Shown here: piece by piece, positions 52,383 through 61,628 of the stretch
How positions within the stretch are numbered: the first letter of the stretch is position 1
Layout of the letters: every line of letters starts with the position of its first letter
NCBI RefSeq assembly: GCF_001570365.1
Contig: NZ_BBYK01000076.1
Span: 1 to 64,000 of the forward strand
Reading direction: 5' to 3'
From: Microtetraspora fusca
GTDB lineage: Bacteria > Actinomycetota > Actinomycetes > Streptosporangiales > Streptosporangiaceae
DNA: 64,000 nt
The notes under the pieces: model-generated
The model's database searches: none
Told to the model about the DNA's origin: nothing
The model's input: only the letters and a program-made list of their open reading frames with translations
Position numbers and translations under genes: made by a program

Positions 52383-53186
52383 ATGCGTTTTGTCCCTTTT
52401 GTCATGATTCCTGCCGCTTTGATGCTCGGTGTGGCTATCGCCGCCCCCGCGGAGGCCATCACGAACGGTACCGCCGACGGAACCGACCACCCTGAGGTCG
52501 GCGCCCTCATCGCCGACAAGCCGCACGGCGACGGGACCTGGTCGTTCTGCACCGGCACGCTGATCTCGCCGACCGTCTTCCTCACCGCCGCCCACTGCGG
52601 CGAGGACGTCCACAAGGGGAAGGACGGGAAGAAGACCGCCCGCGTCTCCTTCGCCGGCAAGTACAAGAAGGGCGACAAGCTCTACACCGGCCGCTACGTG
52701 GCCGACTCCCGCTTCGACGGTGAGCGCTCCGACCTCCACGACATGGCCGTCGTCCTCTTCGACACCCCGATCCCGGACATCACCCCCGCCACGCTCCCCA
52801 CCGAGGGCCTGCTCGACGGGCTCAAGGCCGACAAGACCCTGCAGACGTCCCGCTTCACCCCCGTCGGGTACGGCTCGCTCAACCCCAAGAAGGGCGCGCA
52901 CGGGCGCCGGTACGTCTACACGGACGCGCGCCGCCAGACGTCCATCTCCTTCCAGGCCCTCACCCCCAGGTGGCTCAAGCTCTCCCTGGACCGGGCGACG
53001 AAGGACGGCAGCACCTGCTTCGGCGACTCGGGCGGCCCCAACTTCCTCGGCGACCGCACCTCCCACCTGCTCGTGGCGACGACGATCAGCGGAGACGACG
53101 ATGCCTGCAAGGCGACCAACCTCGACTACCGCCTCGACACCGCCACGGCCCGCGCGTTCCTCGGCAAGTTCGTCACGCTCCCCTGA
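52383..53186 (+). CDS. secreted trypsin-like serine protease
   Basis: A 267-residue S1-family protease with signal peptide MRFVPFVMIPAALMLGVAIA and probable cleavage after AEA. The catalytic triad is His71 in LTAAHCGED, Asp120 in DLHDMAVVLFD and Ser216 in CFGDSGGPNFLG. The mature N-terminus (ITNGTADGTDHPEVGAL) lacks the usual IVGG. ATG 52383 follows GTGCGGGG; an in-frame upstream start would give an unusual 41-residue extension. A direct repeat GATCTTT at about 52318-52335 lies in the promoter. It is a single gene between terminators. Confidence 0.93.
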   Translation: MRFVPFVMIPAALMLGVAIAAPAEAITNGTADGTDHPEVGALIADKPHGDGTWSFCTGTLISPTVFLTAAHCGEDVHKGKDGKKTARVSFAGKYKKGDKLYTGRYVADSRFDGERSDLHDMAVVLFDTPIPDITPATLPTEGLLDGLKADKTLQTSRFTPVGYGSLNPKKGAHGRRYVYTDARRQTSISFQALTPRWLKLSLDRATKDGSTCFGDSGGPNFLGDRTSHLLVATTISGDDDACKATNLDYRLDTATARAFLGKFVTLP

Positions 53187-53212
53187 CCCCCTGACTCCCC
53201 GGCGGCGCCCCC

Positions 53213-54304
53213 TCACCCCCCGACGTAGTGGAAGCCCGGCTTCGGATGCATCAGGAAGTCGTGGTGGGAGATGTTCCACGCGTACGCGCCGGCCATGGTG
53301 AACTCCACCACGTCGTCCCGCTCCAGGCGCATCGGCACGCGCCGGGCGAGCACGTCCTTGGGGGTGCAGAGCTGCCCCACGATCGTGACGGGCTCGCCCG
53401 GCTCGCCGGCGACCACCGGCTGGCTGTGGTCCTTGGTCGCCGGCGTGCGGATGTGGTGGGTGCCGCCCGCCACGACGGCGAAGAGCTCCCCGTGCACCCG
53501 CTTGACGTCGATGACCCGCGTCACGTACCGCCCGCAGTAGACGGTCAGCGACCGCCCCGGCTCGATCCGCAGCGTCTCGCCCGGCCGGCGCAGCGCCGCC
53601 AGGCCCCGTCCGTAGGCGTCCCAGTCGAAGCGCCGGTCCGGCTCGGCGTAGGAGACCGCCATGCCGCCGCCGAGGTTGACCTCGGTGACCCCGAGCCCCC
53701 GCGCGTAGTCCAGGACGGCCGCGGCCAGCTCCAGCAGGGGCCGCGCCTCGAGCCCGCTGGCCAGATGGGCGTGGATCCCGCGCAGCCGGACCGTTTCCTG
53801 CGCACGGAGCAGTTCGAGGCACTCGTCGATCGCGGCGGGGTCCATGCCGAACGGCGTCGCCCCGCCTCCCATGGCCAGGGACGCGCCCTCGACGGGGACG
53901 TCCAGGTTGACCCGCAGCAGCACGTCGGCGGAGCGCCCGGACGCGATCAGCCGCCGCAGCTCGCCGATGCTCTCCACATGGAGCCGGGTGACCTCGCCGC
54001 GCAGTTCCTCGTCGGTCTTGCCCGGCCCGCCGAGGGCGACCGGCAGGCCGGGGTGCAGTTCCCGTACGTGCGCCAGCTCCCCGCCCGAGGCGACCTCGAA
54101 GCCGTCGACGTGCCGGGCGAGGACCCGCAGCAGCTCCGGGTCGGGGTTCGCCTTGACCGCGTAGTAGAGCTCGACGTCTCCGAGCGCCGCGCGTACCGAC
54201 CGCACGTGCGCGTCCAGTTCGGCCAGGTCGTAGACGAACGCGGGCAGGCGTCCGGCGGCGGCGAGCGCCTTCGCCTGGGCGTTCGCGGGCAGTGCGGTCG
54301 TCAC
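53213..54304 (-). CDS. PLP-dependent decarboxylase, Orn/DAP/Arg type 2 (LysA-like)
   Basis: A 363-residue fold-type III PLP enzyme that probably decarboxylates a basic or diamino acid. The PLP lysine is in ELYYAVKANPDPELL, near residue 45. The glycine loop is VNLGGGMAVSY and the pyridine-N Arg region is IEPGRSLTVYCG. The substrate-site Cys is in GQLCTPKDVLA, and the C-terminal block is MAGAYAWNISHHDFLMHPKP. It is shorter than typical LysA or ornithine decarboxylase. GTG 54304 has GGAGG 6 nt upstream. It stands alone and divergent from a large hypothetical gene; the context does not show a pathway. Confidence 0.9.
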   Translation of the reverse strand: MTTALPANAQAKALAAAGRLPAFVYDLAELDAHVRSVRAALGDVELYYAVKANPDPELLRVLARHVDGFEVASGGELAHVRELHPGLPVALGGPGKTDEELRGEVTRLHVESIGELRRLIASGRSADVLLRVNLDVPVEGASLAMGGGATPFGMDPAAIDECLELLRAQETVRLRGIHAHLASGLEARPLLELAAAVLDYARGLGVTEVNLGGGMAVSYAEPDRRFDWDAYGRGLAALRRPGETLRIEPGRSLTVYCGRYVTRVIDVKRVHGELFAVVAGGTHHIRTPATKDHSQPVVAGEPGEPVTIVGQLCTPKDVLARRVPMRLERDDVVEFTMAGAYAWNISHHDFLMHPKPGFHYVGG

Positions 54305-54572
54305 CGTGACCTCCGATTTCGCCCGGGTCGGGCTCGCTCCGAGTGATCCTCGCCTGCCGGAACCGGCCGTCCCGCCCGGCGGCGTGCGTACGGTGATCAT
54401 AGATTCCGAGCCCTCCCGCGGTTTCGCTGACGCGGTGGCCCTCGGCCCCGGGGAGGCCCCCGGCCTCATGGGACATATCCGATCTGACGGACATCTTTAC
54501 GGGGCGGGGAATCGAAATTACTCTCGCTGGAGTCGTCGCGTCCCGCCGACCGCGCTGGAGTCCATCGCCCTC

Positions 54573-56726
54573 ATGGCCCACCCCTTACCCCAGCCGTCGC
54601 CGAGCCCACGGCCCCCGACCGGCCCCTCGCAGCCGCCGTCCCAGCAGCAGCCGCACGAGCCGCCGACCCCGGCGCCGCAGCCGCCGCCCACCACCCCGGA
54701 GCCGTCGCCGGACAAGACGGGCGGCGCCACGGGAGCGTCCGGCGGCGGGCCGTCTCGGGTCCCCGTCCCGCCGGGCGGCACGAGCGCGACCGAGGGATAT
54801 TCGGGCATCGACCCCGTGCGGATGGACGCCTTCGAGCGGGCGCTGGGGCGGGCGGAGGACGCCCTGGGCCGCAACGAGCAGGTGATCCGCGGGGTGCTGC
54901 AGCGGCTCGATCTCGACACGTCGGCGTTGAGCGCGCTACGCGAGGCGCGGAGCTGGATCGAGTCGAGCCGTCCCGACCTGCGGCGGCGCGGCGAGACCAT
55001 CCGGTCCGAACGTTCCGAGTGGGGCGCGTCCGCCGGACCTTTCACGCTCGCCGCCTTCGACGAGGCGCAGTACGGCAAAGCGGGCGGCGACCCGGACGTG
55101 TACGCGGCGCTCGGCGCGCTCGCCCGGGGCCGCGACAGGGGCGAGGTGGACAAGGAGGCGCTGGCCGCGCTCGAGAAGCGCACCGGCGATTCGGCGTTCG
55201 CCACCGCGCTGATGAACGCCCTGGGCGCGACGGCGTACCGGAAGCTGATGGCCGACACCACGGAGCGGCGGGACGACAAGGAGGCCAAGCGGCTGCAGAC
55301 CGCCCTGGCCAAGCTGCTGGGGACGGCGAGTTCGCGGCTGAGCGACACCTGGCGGGACGAGCTCACCACCGATCTCGCCGTCGGATGGCGCGAGGGATAC
55401 GCGGTCGCGCTGGCCCTCAAACAGGGCACCTTCGCAACCGGTTTCCTCCTCGCCGCCGCCAGGAAGCTCGACGCATGGGACCGGAACGCCTCCCAGGTGC
55501 CGGTCGGGCCGGATCCAGGCGTCATGACCGCGCTCATGGAGGCGCTCAGCCGCGATCCGGCGGCGGCCCAGGACTTCTTCGCCGGTGATCCGACCACGTT
55601 GAAGCGGCTGCTGACCGAGCGCGGCATGGCGGACAAGGGAGTGGCGCTGGGCAAGGCGCTGGAGGCCGCCACCCTGACGTTCCGCGATCACGACGGCTCG
55701 CCGCAGAACCCCTCGCGCGGCTACCTCTCGGCCAAGCTGGCGTCGGAGTTCGTCCACATCGAGGCCGGCCGGATCGAGAAGGGCTTTCCGCCTTCGTCGT
55801 TCGTCCACCCACCCAGCACCGGCCGCATCCTCGCCGGCTACATCGCCGACATCGACCGTGCTGCTCAGAAATCGGACCGGGTCGTGCCCGGTGTCGCCGG
55901 CGCGGATAATCCCGGCGCGCCGGGGCCTGATCCGTGGGGGGCGAAGTTCGATCAGCAGGAGTTGCGGTGGGTGGCGCGTGAAGCGTTCGCGGATGTCGGC
56001 GCCTTCACGCCTGTCCTGATGGCGCAGACCGCCTTCACCGGATGGCTGCTCGACCATGCAGCCGGCCAGATAGCCGCAGGGCAGGGCGACGGCATGCTCA
56101 AGACCAATGCCCAACGAGTGGGCGCCGGCTTCGGCCTGATCACCGATGCGGCCGGCCTGGCCAAGATCGACGAAGGCAAGGCACTGGATGAGGTGCAGCA
56201 ATTGAAGATGAAGGTGTTCACCGGGGTGGTCAACACCGCGCTGGCCATCCCGCAGTCAGGAAAATGGCCGATCATCGCTGGGGTCGCCGGGGCCTGGACC
56301 GGCCTGGTCGAGGACGCCTTCAAGAGTGACGGCGGCGCGGAGACCAAGGCCCGCCGTGGGGCCAACGCCGCTGTGGACCAGACGCGGACCCTCGTGCACG
56401 ATCTCACCGTCCAGGCGATGCTCAACCACGGGCTGTTCGGGTCGGCTGATCCTCCCGCTCCCACCCATCCGTGGGCCTCTCTTGAAGGCCTGCGCGAGGG
56501 AGACGATCCCAGGGACAATCTCAACAACTTCCTGAAAGATGACGGTCGGACTCTCATGACAAAGGAGGAGATGATCGACAAGACGACGGACAACAGCACC
56601 GAGAAGACCCGCCGACTGGACGCCTACGATCGATGGCTATACGAGGGGCCGTCAGGAGATCTCTGGCGCGATGTCGAGCTTCGCCTTAACCAGAGCTTCT
56701 CCGACGGCTTCACTCAGTACGCATGA
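54573..56726 (+). CDS. large Pro-rich N-terminus hypothetical protein
   Basis: Unrecognised with certainty. The first 75 residues are Pro/Gln-rich (QPSPSPRPPTGPSQPPSQQQ). Residues about 85-140 look like a helical hairpin (MDAFERALGRAEDALG). A long helical Ala-rich body follows, ending with DGFTQYA. The size (717 aa) and order resemble actinobacterial WXG/LXG-associated or DUF6571-type surface proteins, which is a weak impression. ATG 54573 has GGAG upstream at 11 nt. The frame remains open to 54306, but there it is antisense to the decarboxylase N-terminus. The stop overlaps the following lipoprotein start, so the two are likely a functional pair at the cell surface. Confidence 0.75.
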   Translation: MAHPLPQPSPSPRPPTGPSQPPSQQQPHEPPTPAPQPPPTTPEPSPDKTGGATGASGGGPSRVPVPPGGTSATEGYSGIDPVRMDAFERALGRAEDALGRNEQVIRGVLQRLDLDTSALSALREARSWIESSRPDLRRRGETIRSERSEWGASAGPFTLAAFDEAQYGKAGGDPDVYAALGALARGRDRGEVDKEALAALEKRTGDSAFATALMNALGATAYRKLMADTTERRDDKEAKRLQTALAKLLGTASSRLSDTWRDELTTDLAVGWREGYAVALALKQGTFATGFLLAAARKLDAWDRNASQVPVGPDPGVMTALMEALSRDPAAAQDFFAGDPTTLKRLLTERGMADKGVALGKALEAATLTFRDHDGSPQNPSRGYLSAKLASEFVHIEAGRIEKGFPPSSFVHPPSTGRILAGYIADIDRAAQKSDRVVPGVAGADNPGAPGPDPWGAKFDQQELRWVAREAFADVGAFTPVLMAQTAFTGWLLDHAAGQIAAGQGDGMLKTNAQRVGAGFGLITDAAGLAKIDEGKALDEVQQLKMKVFTGVVNTALAIPQSGKWPIIAGVAGAWTGLVEDAFKSDGGAETKARRGANAAVDQTRTLVHDLTVQAMLNHGLFGSADPPAPTHPWASLEGLREGDDPRDNLNNFLKDDGRTLMTKEEMIDKTTDNSTEKTRRLDAYDRWLYEGPSGDLWRDVELRLNQSFSDGFTQYA

Positions 56727-57304
56727 TGAGGACACGAATCGCCATAACCGTCGCGCTCGCCAGTGCCCTGGCCTTGTCGACGGCATGCGAGGACCAACAG
56801 GCGGCTGCGGACCTCACTCCGCTGCCGGCAGTGGCGGCTCCGCCGTACATCTGTGACCAGATCCCGCTGAAGGCGGTGGAGCTGATGACCGGGGTGCGCA
56901 AGCCCCTGGTGCGCGGCTTCTTCGATCTTTCGGCGGACGTTGGGGATGGGAGCTGTGCGGTCTATCGGCGAGACGGTGATCGGCTTAAGGTCTTGCAGGT
57001 CATCCTCACACCGGCCAGAGTTCCGGGTGAGGTGGAGGAGGAGCTCGAAGGAGCCACGCCGTTGCCGGAGATCGTCCCCGGCTCCATCGGGTACTACTTC
57101 AAAGATCCACACAAAGAGAAGTACGCCGCGCAGGCAGTGCTCGCCCGGGGCAAGGCGGAGCTCACCGTTCAGCTGGTATACGGGGTCAAGGGGCGGGACA
57201 ACGCCGCGGATGTGCTGGCGTTGATGAAGCTGATCGCGCCCAAGCTCATCACCGCCGCCAGCGCTCCGTCACCCAGCGCGGCGGCTTCTCCCAAGGGGAA
57301 GTGA
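56723..57304 (+). CDS. putative lipoprotein
   Basis: A 193-residue protein with a lipoprotein signal: MRTRIAITVALASALALSTA is followed by Cys, so the lipobox is LSTAC. The mature part has a Pro/Ala linker, two further cysteines (ICDQ and SCAVY) that may pair, and a Ser/Pro-rich tail ending SPKGK. This layout recalls small actinobacterial DUF3558-like lipoproteins. The start overlaps the stop of the large upstream gene by 4 bp, so co-expression is expected. Function unknown. Confidence 0.82.
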   Translation: MMRTRIAITVALASALALSTACEDQQAAADLTPLPAVAAPPYICDQIPLKAVELMTGVRKPLVRGFFDLSADVGDGSCAVYRRDGDRLKVLQVILTPARVPGEVEEELEGATPLPEIVPGSIGYYFKDPHKEKYAAQAVLARGKAELTVQLVYGVKGRDNAADVLALMKLIAPKLITAASAPSPSAAASPKGK

Positions 57305-57511
57305 CCAGGCCCGAGCCGACTCGATGGGCCGCTCAGGTCGGGGAAAGGGCCGGCGGCGTGGGCTGGCTAGCGGAGACGCTCGGGACTGGGACCGGTGGCG
57401 AGTCCAGGGCTGCGACCGCGGCGCCCTCAGCTCGGACTGCGGCCTTGGAGACCTCACGTCGGTGGATACGGTGCACAGATCGCCCGTGCTTGCCAGTCGG
57501 GCGGCAGGGGA

Positions 57512-58102
57512 TCAGCGGGGGAACTGATCGCCGCTGGGTGCTTGTCGGCCGCCGGATCCCTTCGCACGCTCGATCGTCTCGACGGCATCGTCAGCGGCGC
57601 CCGCCCGGCCCTCAGGGGCCCGGCCGAGGTCGGCCTCGCTTTTCTGGATCACTTCCTCGGTTTCCACCACACGCTCGCGCAGGGTCTGCTGCTCGATGCG
57701 GATCGCGCGATCCGGAGCATCCTCCAGACCGACGAAGCGAGTCAGCGGCACCTCCGTCCTGACGTCGAGGTTGCGTGCCATGGCGGCGAGCACCTCGGTC
57801 TGCGCGTCGAGCTTCGCCTGGATCGCGCGGCTGTCCCGGTTCTGGCTGGACTGGATGATGAACACCATCACGAACGTCACGATGTTCGTGACCGTGTTGA
57901 GGACGAGTTCGTACAACTCGTTGCCGAACCCGCCGGGCACCAGGGCGGCGCCGGCCACCCAGAGCGCCACCAGCAGCACCGCGGCCACGATGGCGGGAAA
58001 CGAGCCGAGCGCGGTCGTGGTGGCGCCGACGAACCGGGTGACCGCCGTGCTGTAGTCGCCCGGATGCGGCATCGTCGGGAGCGGCCTGTCACGCGTCTCC
58101 AC
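57512..58102 (-). CDS. low-affinity iron permease family protein
   Basis: A 196-residue membrane protein. Two helices (about 32-53 and 68-85: FPAIVAAVLLVALWVAGAAL and ELVLNTVTNIVTFVMVFIIQ) are followed by SSQNRDSRAIQAKLD, the signature of this family. A long charged C-terminal region follows. It lacks experimental support for iron transport in bacteria. Its start overlaps the stop of the preceding gene by 14 bp, so the two are co-transcribed. Confidence 0.88.
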   Translation of the reverse strand: METRDRPLPTMPHPGDYSTAVTRFVGATTTALGSFPAIVAAVLLVALWVAGAALVPGGFGNELYELVLNTVTNIVTFVMVFIIQSSQNRDSRAIQAKLDAQTEVLAAMARNLDVRTEVPLTRFVGLEDAPDRAIRIEQQTLRERVVETEEVIQKSEADLGRAPEGRAGAADDAVETIERAKGSGGRQAPSGDQFPR

Positions 58103-58457
58103 GGTGGGGGCTCTCCAGGCGGAAGAAGTTGCTCTGGCTGCCGTCCTTCCTGTGCTCCTGGTAGATGAAGTTCAGCTCACGCACGTCGAAGGTCGTGAAC
58201 CACTCGTCCCAGGAGATCTCCTGGAGGTCGCCGCCGCCGTACCCCGGGAAGTCGAACCGGAGCACGCCCGGCCGTCCCTCGTGCTCGGTCCCGGGGACGG
58301 TCGCCGGGCGGGCGTTCCGTTCCTCGGCCCACCGCTTGATCACATCGTGGTTCGTCGTGATCAGGCTGCGTCCCTCGCGCTCCTCGTGCTCGTCGACAGA
58401 GGAGATCTCCTGCTCGTACTTGTGCTCTCCGCGCACCGGGCGGTTCTGCTCGGCCAT
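58089..58457 (-). CDS. conserved hypothetical protein, 122 aa
   Basis: A soluble acidic protein with the pattern TNHDVIKRWAEERNARPATV, LRFDFPGYGGGDLQEISWDE and ELNFIYQEH. I recall this as a widespread small family sometimes mis-annotated as a glucan-branching enzyme; no catalytic motif is visible. GGAGGGGG lies 6 nt before the ATG. It overlaps the iron-permease-family gene downstream. Confidence 0.85.
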   Translation of the reverse strand: MAEQNRPVRGEHKYEQEISSVDEHEEREGRSLITTNHDVIKRWAEERNARPATVPGTEHEGRPGVLRFDFPGYGGGDLQEISWDEWFTTFDVRELNFIYQEHRKDGSQSNFFRLESPHRGDA

Positions 58458-58622
58458 AGGCAGCCCCCTCCTCCTGTCGCAGTCTTCCGGCCCTCCCTAC
58501 CCAGGTCGGCGTACGGCATTCGCCCCGAGACCCGGGGCCGCGACGCGGTGAACATCCACGGGAGACGGGGGACGGGCCACGCCCGCCGGAATCCGGTCTC
58601 CACCGGGGCCGGCCGCGGGGGA

Positions 58623-58841
58623 TCAGGCTCCGAGCAGGTCCTGCACCTGCTCGACCACCTCGTCCACGCTCAGGACCAGGGCGTCCTCGGCCACGGGGAC
58701 GCCCGACTGGTCGGAGATCACCACGCGGAAGCCCGTGACCGTCTGCGCCGCCAGCCCCGAGAGCGTCACGGCCAGCGAGGCCGGGCGGTCTTTCGTGGGG
58801 ATCAGCACATCAAGATCTGCGGGCTGGGTCATAGCCGGCAT
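58623..58841 (-). pseudogene. truncated family 2 glycosyltransferase
   Basis: A 72-residue frame starts MPAMTQPADLDVLIPTKDRP and continues SLAVTLSGLAAQTVTGFRVV to ISDQS, the N-terminal Rossmann strand of GT2 enzymes. The sequence then becomes VPVAEDALVLSVDEVVEQVQ and stops. The DxD motif and about 200 further residues of a normal GT2 are missing. AAGGGG precedes the start. It lies 13 bp after the upstream gene, so it is still in the operon. An internal deletion that joined N- and C-terminal parts is possible. Confidence 0.7.
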
Positions 58842-58854
58842 GGCTACCCCTTGA

Positions 58855-59796
58855 TCACCTGGGCAAACGGCTCCCGGCGGGGGAGGCGGCGCGCCTGGAC
58901 AGCCCCAGCTCGGCGGCCTCGCGCACCGGGACGGACGTGCTGCAGGAGCCGTAGGAGGCGAAGCCCGACCGGACCCGCAGCACCTCCTCCGGCGTGAGGG
59001 AACAGGCCAGGTCCGCGAGCCGTTCCGCGTCCGTGTCCAGCAGGACGGAGGCGACCTCGTCCGCGCTCCGGCCGCGTACGGCCTGCGCCGAGGCGAGCAG
59101 CACGTTGAGGTACCCGAAGTGGGTGAACCCCGTGGCCGGGTCGGTGTGGCGTACGGCGTGGTGCAGGCCGGCGGTCGCCTTCACCGCGATCCCGGCGCTC
59201 GCGGCGGCGACGAGCGCGGCGGCCAGGTCGGCGGCGGGCGGGAACAGCTCCGGCCGGACGCCGCCGCACCGCAGCTTCAACCCGAGCGGCCGCCCGGCCG
59301 ACTCCCGGCGTTCCGCGAGCGCGGCCGTCAGGGCCGCCGCCCCGGAGACGTCCGCGGGCTCAGCGAACAGGGTGACGTCCGGGCCCGCGCCACCCTCGGC
59401 CAGCGCCCGCAGCGCGACGTCGAGAGCGGCGGCCGTCGGCCCGGTGCCGGACGCGGCACCGGGCCGGTCCGCGTCCGACGCGGAAGGGGCGAGCGGCGCG
59501 AGCGCCCACTCGACCCCGGCGAGCGTGAGCGCGGGGGCGTCGCTCACCGTGCGGATCGCCTCCCGCGTCTGCGCGGGGTCGGCGCCGCCGATGAGGATGA
59601 TCCGTACCCGGTCCTCGGGGGCGAGTTCGGCGAGGAACTCGCCGATCCGGGCGGCGGGGCAGAGGAACCGGTGCGCCAGCATCGGCTCGGCGGCGGCGAG
59701 GTCCGCCCGGTGCCGCCGTACGGCCGAGGGCATGTCGAGGGACGTCGGCGGGAAGAGCCCGGCGTCGTCGACCAGGGCGTCCAGCAGGCCGGTCAC
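58855..59796 (-). CDS. conserved hypothetical protein, 313 aa
   Basis: Unrecognised. It starts VTGLLDALVDDAGLFPPTSL and contains AAEPMLAHRFLCPAARIGEF, PLGLKLRCGGVRPELFPP, IAVKATAGLHHAVRHTDPAT and HFGYLNVLLA, a pattern conserved in actinobacteria that suggests a soluble TIM-barrel-like enzyme. GTG 59796 has GGAGG 5 nt upstream; the longer open frame is less likely. It sits directly before the glycosyltransferase fragment and may once have worked with it. No function is inferred. Confidence 0.75.
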   Translation of the reverse strand: MTGLLDALVDDAGLFPPTSLDMPSAVRRHRADLAAAEPMLAHRFLCPAARIGEFLAELAPEDRVRIILIGGADPAQTREAIRTVSDAPALTLAGVEWALAPLAPSASDADRPGAASGTGPTAAALDVALRALAEGGAGPDVTLFAEPADVSGAAALTAALAERRESAGRPLGLKLRCGGVRPELFPPAADLAAALVAAASAGIAVKATAGLHHAVRHTDPATGFTHFGYLNVLLASAQAVRGRSADEVASVLLDTDAERLADLACSLTPEEVLRVRSGFASYGSCSTSVPVREAAELGLSRRAASPAGSRLPR

Positions 59797-60034
59797 GACG
59801 ACCTCCGCACCGATCGAGGGCCGCCCCGGCCGAGATCTCTCCTGACCTGCCGTGGGTTCGGCATCTGGTACGGCATCGCACCTCCTGTTGCCGTGCCGCG
59901 TACCGGGTCTGGCCCGGAGGGCTTGGGCCCGCACGCGATCTGACGCTTATGTCCGCTATCAGACCATGCCGACGGCAAGCCTCGCGAGCCGGACCCGCTC
60001 TGTCGCGCGCCGAAAACGGGGGGAGACGCGGTCG

Positions 60035-60589
60035 TCACCGATGGGCGGAAGATGTCCGGGGGCGGCTCCGCGTCCGCCGGTCATACGCGATCAGCAGCAC
60101 CGCGGCGGCGGCGAAGGCGGCGCTGAACAACAGCGGGACCGTCTCCGGGAACCACATGAAATCGGACGGAACAAGCCGCAGTGATCCCTCAACGAAGCCC
60201 ATGTAGAAGTCCGGCTGACTGCCCGCTGAAACATCGGCGGGGGTGTAGCCGCCGAACGCGATTCCAGGAGAAGCCGGGATCACCGCCGCGACGCCGGTCG
60301 CCGCGAGGAGGAGCAGCGTCCCGGCCACGGCCAGGCGGAGCCACCGTGCCGGCACCGCCACCGCCAGCAGGACGGGGACCGTCATCGCGCCCATCCCCAC
60401 GAGCATGTCAACGAGTATCAAGAGCGCCCAGGGCAGGATCGTCGACTTCGTCACGATGAGCGACAGGACGCTCGCCCCGGCCATCGGGGTCCCGATCCAT
60501 AGTGGATATCCCTCGATGTGGCCGACCACGGAAGGAAGCGCCGTCACCAGGACGGCGAGCAGCGGGAGGAGCGCGGAACGCTGGAACAC
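60035..60589 (-). CDS. membrane protein with QcrB-like C-terminal motif
   Basis: A 184-residue protein with about five helices. Residues about 117-143 read YTPADVSAGSQPDFYMGFVE and SLRLVP, a signature of actinobacterial cytochrome bc1 cytochrome b subunit (QcrB) near its C-terminal half. No haem-ligating His pairs are present, and QcrB is about 550 residues. It could be a QcrB-derived fragment or a small homologue. A hydrophobic N-terminal stretch in another frame (RYLAISTWALALVIGMV, from 60647) suggests the true start is upstream with a frameshift. No partner gene of the bc1 complex is nearby. Confidence 0.6.
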   Translation of the reverse strand: MFQRSALLPLLAVLVTALPSVVGHIEGYPLWIGTPMAGASVLSLIVTKSTILPWALLILVDMLVGMGAMTVPVLLAVAVPARWLRLAVAGTLLLLAATGVAAVIPASPGIAFGGYTPADVSAGSQPDFYMGFVEGSLRLVPSDFMWFPETVPLLFSAAFAAAAVLLIAYDRRTRSRPRTSSAHR

Positions 60590-60623
60590 GGACCATCCCG
60601 ATCACGAGGGCGAGCGCCCATGT

Positions 60624-60641
60624 CGATATCGCCAGATATCG
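60624..60641. promoter_or_regulatory. 7-bp inverted repeat upstream of the QcrB-like gene
   Basis: CGATATC at 60624-60630 and GATATCG at 60635-60641 are perfect inverted arms separated by GCCA. It lies 35-52 bp before the annotated start, the right place for an operator. If translation begins at 60647 instead, it would lie in the coding sequence. Confidence 0.4.
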
Positions 60642-60831
60642 TGCCACGTCCTACCGACATGAAGGACGGTCGATGATCAGGAAGTGACGGCGGGTGTGGA
60701 CGTCAACGCCGTGGCCAGGTGACGGCCGCGAACATGGCGGAGCAGACCAGGAATCCGCCCGGACCGTGGGAGCGGCCGGGCTCGTTTCCCCAGCGCCGGC
60801 CGGCGGGTGCGGTGAATGCCCGGCGGCCGCT

Positions 60832-61470
60832 TCAGTGCTCGCGGCGCACCAGCTCGGGACGGAACGCGACGATGAGTCCGAGCGTGGTGTACCCCACGAG
60901 CAGGTGGGCCGCACCGACGATGTCCGACACGGAGGTGCCGAAGATCATCATGCTGGGGAGGGTGACGACCACCCAGCTTTCGGCGACGAGCGGCCAGAAG
61001 CGGGCCGCCCCGCGCCACCGGCCGCCGATGGCGACCTTGAGGCCGATCACGAACATGCCCAGCATCGACAACGGCCAGAACGCGTCGAGGATCCCCAGCC
61101 AGGCGCTGTCACGTGCGGAGGGGAAGAACGCGTGGAAGAAGCTCCACGCCATGGCCAGGGCCAGCAGCACTCGTTCGACCTGCAGCATGGCACGCGCCGC
61201 GCGGCTCACGCCGGTCGCGCCGGTGCGGACCATGATCGCAAGGAGAAAGCAGACGCCGAACTGGAACGCCAGACCACCCAGATCCGTGATCTTGATTCCC
61301 ATTTCGGTCGCGGGGTCGAAACCGTAGACGAAGCTGACGGTCGACCAGGCCAGTGCCCCGGTGGAGAGGCCCAGAGCCAGTCGGCGCACGGTCGTGTCGG
61401 GGAGCGGCGCGGATACGGACCCACCGGTGTGGGTGCCTCGCTGGGCGTGAACGGAGGGGGGCTCGGTCAT
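60832..61470 (-). CDS. hypothetical membrane protein, 212 aa
   Basis: A polytopic protein with about six helices, among them LALGLSTGALAWSTVSFVYG, LAFQFGVCFLLAIMVRTGA, VLLALAMAWSFFHAFF, WPLSMLGMFVIGLKVAIGG and AHLLVGYTTLGLIVAF. ATG 61470 has AAGGAAC 5 nt upstream and is preferred over the longer frame. I do not recognise the family. It is divergent from the sensor kinase, 158 bp apart; shared regulation is possible. Confidence 0.75.
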   Translation of the reverse strand: MTEPPSVHAQRGTHTGGSVSAPLPDTTVRRLALGLSTGALAWSTVSFVYGFDPATEMGIKITDLGGLAFQFGVCFLLAIMVRTGATGVSRAARAMLQVERVLLALAMAWSFFHAFFPSARDSAWLGILDAFWPLSMLGMFVIGLKVAIGGRWRGAARFWPLVAESWVVVTLPSMMIFGTSVSDIVGAAHLLVGYTTLGLIVAFRPELVRREH

Positions 61471-61628
61471 CGTTGTTCCTTCGGGTCGGGGGGCGGCGAC
61501 GGTCACCGCGACAACGAGGACGATCCTCATGAACCACCGACCCAGGCGGTCAGGGCATCCTGCCCCGAATCCTGGCCCTTCCTGCGTCCCAGGGCGGCTG
61601 GGACGCCGGTCCTAGGGACATCGCGTAC

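Noticed and set aside
57305-57511. Gene in the gap between the lipoprotein and the iron-permease-family gene
   Set aside because: Open frames here are short or antisense continuations without motifs; I see no gene or clear terminator hairpin.
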